64,000 nt of DNA from Mercurialis annua (taxonomy: Eukaryota > Streptophyta > Magnoliopsida > Malpighiales > Euphorbiaceae): contig NC_065570.1 of assembly GCF_937616625.2 (NCBI RefSeq), forward strand, positions 26,126,046 to 26,190,045, read 5' to 3'. This document shows, piece after piece, positions 58,062 to 64,000 of this stretch. Below the pieces are notes generated by a model, which made no database searches, was not told where the DNA came from, and saw nothing but the letters and a program-made list of their open reading frames with translations. Each line of letters opens with the position of its first letter. The first letter of the stretch is position 1. A program made the translations under genes and the position numbers.

Positions 58062-58817
58062 TATCACGACCCAATCTCATGGGCTGAGACCGGCGCTAGG
58101 GAATGGGAGTGGTAGCTCCGAAACACGTAGCAAACCTAAAAATGTGCATAAATTTTTTCTTAAATATCGAACATCATGCATGAAAAATAGAAACACGTGT
58201 CATGCTAGAAACATGCAAGGCTATAAGTTATCCTCTGGCAATCATAAACAATAAAACTCAGCAAGCATCATATATACAAACATAAGTATGAAAACATCAG
58301 AGTGATAATTCTTTCTACTGCAGCTCTAGGAGTAAAAGACTGTTTCTTTACATGCTTTCAAAAATATCAGACTTCTGGATCAAGGATATAAGTCCGCTGC
58401 TTCAAAACTTCTTTCACCTGAGAGGGAAAGCTGTGAGGGGTCAATATACGGGAATATACTGAGTAAGTTCATATATTTACTAATAAGTATTCGAATAAAA
58501 CATAAACAATGTAATAGCGTTTTAATCACATGTGGCCAAGAACAAGATCTGATTGAAACTCTAATCCTCGAACATAACAAACGTATATAATCAAATCATA
58601 CTGATCCAAATGGTCCGACCCGGGAGTAATTCTAACTCAACCACGTCAGCCGCGACCAACCTCTTAATCCCAAATGGTGGGTCCAACCCACTAGATACGG
58701 GGCTCAGGTTACTTTAACCGAGTTCTCGCTCGTATCGCATTCATATATCCAACTTGGAAATTCATATTCATAATCACACTTACAGCTGTAATGGATCAAA
58801 CTACTGATCACGCTGTC
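58062..58817 (-). repeat. B 5' LTR, truncated
   Basis: On the minus strand the LTR ends GGGTCGTGATA (a G-to-A change in the usual GTGACA). It matches 22280-23005 of the 3' LTR. Homology stops at gctgtcc (about 58817), at the start of the conserved hairpin. The outer ~1.5 kb is replaced by satellite. Confidence 0.88.
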
Positions 58818-61800
58818 CAATTACAAACGTTACGAAACTAAACCAAAGGTTTCCCCTTTTTAGCGAAAAAAGCCAAACTTTTATAAACATTAGGAAACTA
58901 ATCCAAACGTTTCACCTGTTTAGCGATTTAAGCCACACGTTTATACAAGTTACGAAACAAATCCAAACGTTTCACCTTTTTAGCGATTTAAGCCAAACGT
59001 TTAAAAACGTTACGAAATAAAACCAAAATTTTCACCTTTTTAGCGATTTAAGCCAAACGTTTACAAATGTTTCGAAACATATCCAAGCGTTTCACCTATT
59101 TAACAATTTAAGCCAAACATTTACAAACATTACGAAACAGAACCAAACGTTTCCTTTTTTCAGCAATTTAAGCCAAACGTTTACAAACGTTACGAAACAA
59201 AACCAAACGTGTCACCTTTTTTATATTGAAGCCAAACGTTTACAAACATCACCAAAAAAATCCAAATGTTTCACCTTTTTTGCGATTTAAGCCAAACAAT
59301 TAAAACGTTACATAACCAATCCAAATGTTTAAAACGTTAGAAACAAATCCAAACATTTCACCTTTTTAGAGATTTAAGCCAAACGTTTACAAACGTTACA
59401 AAACAAATCCAAAAGTTTCACCTTTTTAGCGATTTATGTCAAACATTTAAAATGTTATGAAACTCATCCAAACGTTTAAAACGTTACGAAACATATCTAA
59501 ACGTTTCATATTTTTAGCGATTTAAGCCAAACGTTTACAAACGTTACGAAACAAAACCAAATGTTTCATCTTTTTAAAAATTTAAGCCAAACGTATAGTA
59601 ATGTCAGGAAAATAAATCCAAACGTTTCACCTTTTAGCCATTTAAGCCAAACATTTAAAATGTTATTAAACCAATCCAAACGTTTAAAATGTTACGAAAC
59701 AAATCAAAAAATTTCACCTTTTTAAAGAATTAAGCCAAACGTTTACAAACTATACGAAACAAATCCAAGCGTTTCACAGTTTTAGCGATATAAGCCAAAC
59801 GTTTACAAAAGTTACGAAACAAATCCAAATGTTTCACATTTTTTGTGTTTAGAGCCAAATGTTTAAAACGTTACGAAACCAATCCAAACGTTTAAAACTT
59901 TACGAAACAAATCCAAATGTATCACCTTTTAAGTAATTTAAGTCAAACATTTCACCTTTTTAGCAATTTAAGCCAAACGTTAATAAACGTTACAAAACAA
60001 AACCAAACGTTTCACATTTTTAGCGATTTAAGCTAAATGTTTACAAACGTTACGAAACAAATCCAAAAGTTTCACCTTTTTAGCGATTTAAGTCAAAGGT
60101 TTACAAACGTTACGAAAAAATCCGAACGTTTCACCTTTTTAGTGAGAGCCAAACGTTTACAAACGTTACGAAACAAAACCAAACGTTTAACCATTTTAGC
60201 GATTTAAGCCGAACGTTTACAAACGTTTTGAAATAAATATAAACGTTTCACCTTTATAGCGATTTAAACTAAACGTTTACATACATTATGAAACAAAATC
60301 AAACGTTTCAACTTTTTAGCGATTTAAGCCAAACATTACGAAACAAAACCAAACATTTCACCTTTTTAGCGATAGAAGCTAAATGTTTATAAATGTTACG
60401 GAACCAATCGAAATGTTTCACCTTTTTATCGATATAAGCCACACATTTACAACGTTAAAAAACTAATCCAAACATTTAAAACGTTACGAATCCAATCCAA
60501 ACGTTTAAAATGTTAACCATATCATCTTTTTAGTAATTTAAGTCAAACATTTCACCTTTTAGCAATTTAAGCCAAACGTTTATAAACACTACAAAACAAA
60601 ACCAAACATTTCACATTTTTAGCGATTTAAGCCAAAACGTTTACAAACGTTACGAAACAAATCCAAAAGTTTCACCTTTTAGCGATTTAAGCCAAACGTT
60701 TACAAATGTTACGAAAAAATCCGAACGTTTCACCCTTTTAGTGAGAGCCAAACGTTTACAAACGTTACGAAACAAAACCAAACGTTTCACCATTTTAGCG
60801 ATTTAAGCCGAACGTTTAAAAACGTTTCGAAATAATTCTAAACGTTTCACCTTTTTAGCGATTTACACCAAACGTTTACATACGTTACGAAACAAAACCA
60901 AATGTTTCAACTTTTTAGCGATTTAAACAAAACCAAACATTTCACGTTTTTAGCGATTGAAGTCAAACGTTTACAAACGTTATGGAACCAATCCAAATGT
61001 TTCACCTTTTTATCGATATACGCCACACATTTAAAACGTTAAAAAACTAATCCAAACATTTAAAACGTTACAAATTAAATCCAGACGTTTCACATTTTTA
61101 GCGATTTAAGCCAAACGTTTAAAAACAAATGCAAATGTTTCACCTTTTTAGCGATTTAAGCCAAACGTATTCAACGTTACGAAACTAATCCAAACGTTTA
61201 AAATGTTACGAAACAAATCAAAATGTTTAACATTTTTATCTGTCTAAGCAAGACGTTTATAAACGTGACGAAACAAAACCAAACCTTTCACCTTTTTAGT
61301 GATTTAAGCTAAACGTTTGCAAATGTGACGAAATAAATCCAAACATGTCACCTTTTTAGAGATTTCAGCCATATGTTTAAAACGTTATGAAACCAATCAT
61401 AATGTTTAAAACGTTACGAAACCAATCCAAAAGGGGTGTTACGTTATGAAACAAATCCAAACGTTTCACCTTTTTAGCGATTAAGCCAAACATTTGAAAC
61501 GTTACGAAACAAAACCAAATGTTTCCCCTTTTAGCAATTTAAGCCAAATGTTAACAAATGTTTCGAAATAAAACCAAACGTTTCACCTTTTTAGCGATTA
61601 AAGCAAAACGTTTACAAACGTTACGAAACTAATCCAAATGTTTCACCTTTTTAGCGATTTAAGCCAAACATTTAAAACGTAACAAAACCAATCCAAGCGC
61701 TTAAAATGTTATGAAACAAATCCAAACATTTAAGCTTTTTAGCGATTTAAGCGAAACGTTTACAAATGTTACAAAACAAATCCAAAAGTTTCACCTTTTT

Positions 61801-64000
61801 AGCGATTTAAGCCAAACGTTTACAAACGTTACGAAAAAATCCGAACGTTTCACCTTTTTAGTGAGAGCCAAACGTTTACAAACGTTACGAAACAATACCA
61901 AACGTTTAACCATTTTAGCGATTTAAGCCGAACGTTTACAAACGTTTCGAAATAAATCTAAACGTTTCACCTTTATAGCGATTTAAACCAAACGTTTACA
62001 TACATTATGAAACAAAACCAAATGTTTCAACTTTTTAGCGATTTAAGCCAAACATTACGAAACAAAACCAAACATTTCACCTTTTTAGAGATAGAAGCCA
62101 AATGTTTATAAATGTTACGGAACCAATCCAAATGTTTCACCTTTTTATCGATATAAGCCACACATTTAAAACGTTAAAAAACTAATCCAAACATTTAAAA
62201 CGTTACGAATCCAATCCAAACGTTTAAAACGTTAACCATATCACCTTTTTAGTAATTTAAGTCAAACATTTCACCTTTTAGCAATTTAAGACAAACGTTT
62301 AAAAACATTACAAAACAAAACCAAATGTTTCACATTTTTAGCGATTTAAGCCAAAACATTTACAAACGTTACGAAACAAATCCAAAAGTTTCACCTTTTA
62401 GCGATTTAAGCCAAACGTTTACAAATGTTACGAAAAAATCCGAACGTTTCACCTTTTTAGTGAGAGCCAAACGTTTACAAACGTTACGAAACAAAACCAA
62501 ACGTTTCACCATTTTAGCGATTTAAGCCGAACGTTTAAAAACCTTTCGAAATAATTCTAAACGTTTCACCTTTTTAGCGATTTAAACCAAACATTTACAT
62601 ACGTTACGAAACAAAACCAAATGTTTCAACTTTTTAGCGATTTAAGCCAAACGTTGCGAAACAAAACAAAACATTTCACGTTTTTAGCGATTGAAGCCAA
62701 ACGTTTACAAACGTTATAGAACCAATCCAAATGTTTCACCTTTTTATCGATATAAGCCACACATTTAAAACGTTAAAAAACTAATCCAAACATTTAAAAC
62801 GTTACGAATCAAATCCAGACGTTTCACATTTTTAGCGATTTAAGCCAAACGTTTAAAAACAAATGCAAATGTTTCACCTTTTTAGCGATTTAAGCCAAAC
62901 GTATGAACGTTACGAAACTAATCCAAACGTTTATAATGTTACGAAACAAATCAAAATGTTTAACATTTTTATCTGTCTAAGCAAGACGTTTATAAACGTG
63001 ACGAAACAAAACCAAACCTTTCACCTTTTTAGAGATTTAAGCTAAACGTTTGCAAATGTGACGAAATAAATCCAAACATGTCACATTTTTAGAGATTTCA
63101 GCCATATGTTTAAAACGTTATGAAACCAATCATAATGTTTAAAACGTTACGAAACCAATCCAAAAGGGGTGTTACATTATGAAACAAATCCAAACGTTTC
63201 ACCTTTTTAGCGATTAAGCCAAACATTTGAAACGTTACGAAACAAAACCAAATGTTTCCCCTTTTTAGCAATGTAAGCCAAATGTTAACAAATGTTTCGA
63301 AATAAAACCAAACGTTTCACCTTTTTAGCGATTGAAGCAAAACGTTTACAAATATTACGAAACTAATCCAAATGTTTCACCTTTTTAGCGATTTAAGCCA
63401 AACATTTAAAACGTAACAAAACCAATCCAAGCGCTTAAAATGTTATGAAACAAATCCAAACATTTAAGCTTTTTAGCGATTTAAGCGAAACGTTTACAAA
63501 TGTTACAAAACAAATCCAAACGTTTCACCTTTTTAACGATTTATGCCAAAACGTTTAAAACGTTATGAAACAGTTATCTAAACGTTTCACATTATTAGCA
63601 ATTTAAGCCAAACATTTACAAAAGTTACAAATTAAAACTAAACGGTTCATCTTTTTAGCGATTTAAGCCAAACGTTTACAAATGTCACGAAACAAATCCA
63701 ATCGTTTCACCTTTTTAGCAATTTAAGCCAAACGTTTAAAACGTTACAAAAGCAATCAAAAAGTTTAAAACATTACGAAACAAATCAGAACATTTCACCT
63801 TCTTCGCAATTTAAGCCAAACGTTTACAAACGTTACAAAATAAATCCAAACATTTCACATTTTTAGCGTTATAAGCCAAACGTTTACAAAATTACGAAAC
63901 AAATCCAAATGTTTCACATTTTTTGTGATTTATGCCAAACGTTTGAAAGGTTACGATACTAATATAAATGTTTAAAAAATTACCAAACAAACCCAAACGT
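58818..64000. repeat. 60-bp satellite array with higher-order structure
   Basis: About 86 head-to-tail units of roughly 60 bp: aagccaaacgtttacaaacg, ttacgaaacaaatccaaacg, tttcacctttttagcgattt. Units vary by point changes and by truncation. A variant with gtgagagcc occurs at 60142, 60741, 61861 and 62460 (spacings 599, 1120, 599). An aaggggtgtt variant recurs 1733 bp apart (61431, 63164), so larger blocks were duplicated. No transposon interrupts the array, which runs past the window end. Short frames across it are artefacts. Confidence 0.95.

Larger units (their letters stand above)
22280..58817 (-). mobile_element. Ty3/Gypsy chromovirus-like element B (host of nested insertions)
   Basis: Minus-strand order: 5' LTR 58062-58817 (cut), primer binding site, gag 57789-56553, gag/protease 47131-46668, linker 45480-45365, RT 43142-42157, RNase H 26480-25975, integrase 25852-24500, polypurine tract, 3' LTR 24482-22280 (cut). 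Removing C, G, H and F with one copy of each target duplication restores a contiguous Gag-Pol order. Both LTRs have lost their outer parts, so its own target duplication cannot be checked. Domain order RT-RNase H-integrase marks Ty3/Gypsy; the chromodomain-like tail suggests the Tekay/Del chromoviruses (inference). It has stops in gag and integrase. Confidence 0.9.

Noticed and set aside
61711..63045. Open frames across the satellite with repeated FSDLSQTFTNVTK-type peptides
   Set aside because: The periodic peptide simply mirrors the 60-bp unit (60 = 3 x 20), so frames stay open by repeat length. No start context or domain.
58818..64000. CRISPR-like repeat-spacer pattern
   Set aside because: Repeats are contiguous with no unique spacers, and the context is plant transposons.

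Overview
This is a gene-poor, AT-rich stretch of plant nuclear heterochromatin, most likely from a eudicot. It is built almost entirely of nested Ty3/Gypsy LTR retrotransposons and ends in a satellite array. The plant assignment rests on initiator-tRNA-Met-type primer binding sites (TGGTATCAGAGC), chromovirus-like Gag-Pol fragments, long LTRs ending TG...CA, CACTA and Mutator-like DNA elements, and a 60-bp satellite. I see no convincing host gene, tRNA, rRNA or CRISPR. Every reading frame of note belongs to a transposable element and nearly all are broken.

Layout. (1) 305-9230: Gypsy remnant K on the minus strand, arranged as internal region - one LTR - start of a second internal region. Two small Mutator-like elements (M1, M2) with 10-bp target duplications sit inside it. 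(2) 9231-10691 and 21521-22279: remnant J, an LTR start, polypurine tract and tandem-repeat-rich sequence resembling a Tat-lineage 3' end. It is split by element A (10697-21515, TSD tttaa), a full-length but almost non-coding element with 3.15-kb LTRs. (3) 22280-58817: Gypsy chromovirus-like element B on the minus strand, both outer LTRs truncated. B is the host for four later insertions: C (26486-42151, TSD gtgcc), solo LTR G (43143-45359, TSD tatgg), CACTA element H (45484-46664, TSD ttg) and F (47137-56547, TSD gccag). C itself contains solo LTR D (27394-29634, TSD cttta) and element E (30821-36273, TSD acgag). (4) 58818-64000: an uninterrupted 60-bp satellite with higher-order structure, abutting the cut 5' LTR of B and running off the window.

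How the parts relate. A, C and F lack pol but keep LTRs, PBS, PPT and a shrunken acidic Gag-like frame. They share with Gag-Pol-bearing B (and with solo LTRs D and G) a conserved LTR tail of about 80 bp, a conserved LTR hairpin and, mostly, a G-box near the LTR start. This looks like a group of non-autonomous, LARD-like parasites mobilised in trans by B-type elements. A 46-bp hairpin-containing block shared by the non-coding interiors of A, C and F is the most intriguing unexplained signal. E is a second, very young non-autonomous element of a different (Tat-like) lineage. It has a repeat-bearing Gag-like protein, a minisatellite and a possible captured host fragment. All boundaries were read by eye from matching ends and target duplications; no alignment or database search was run.
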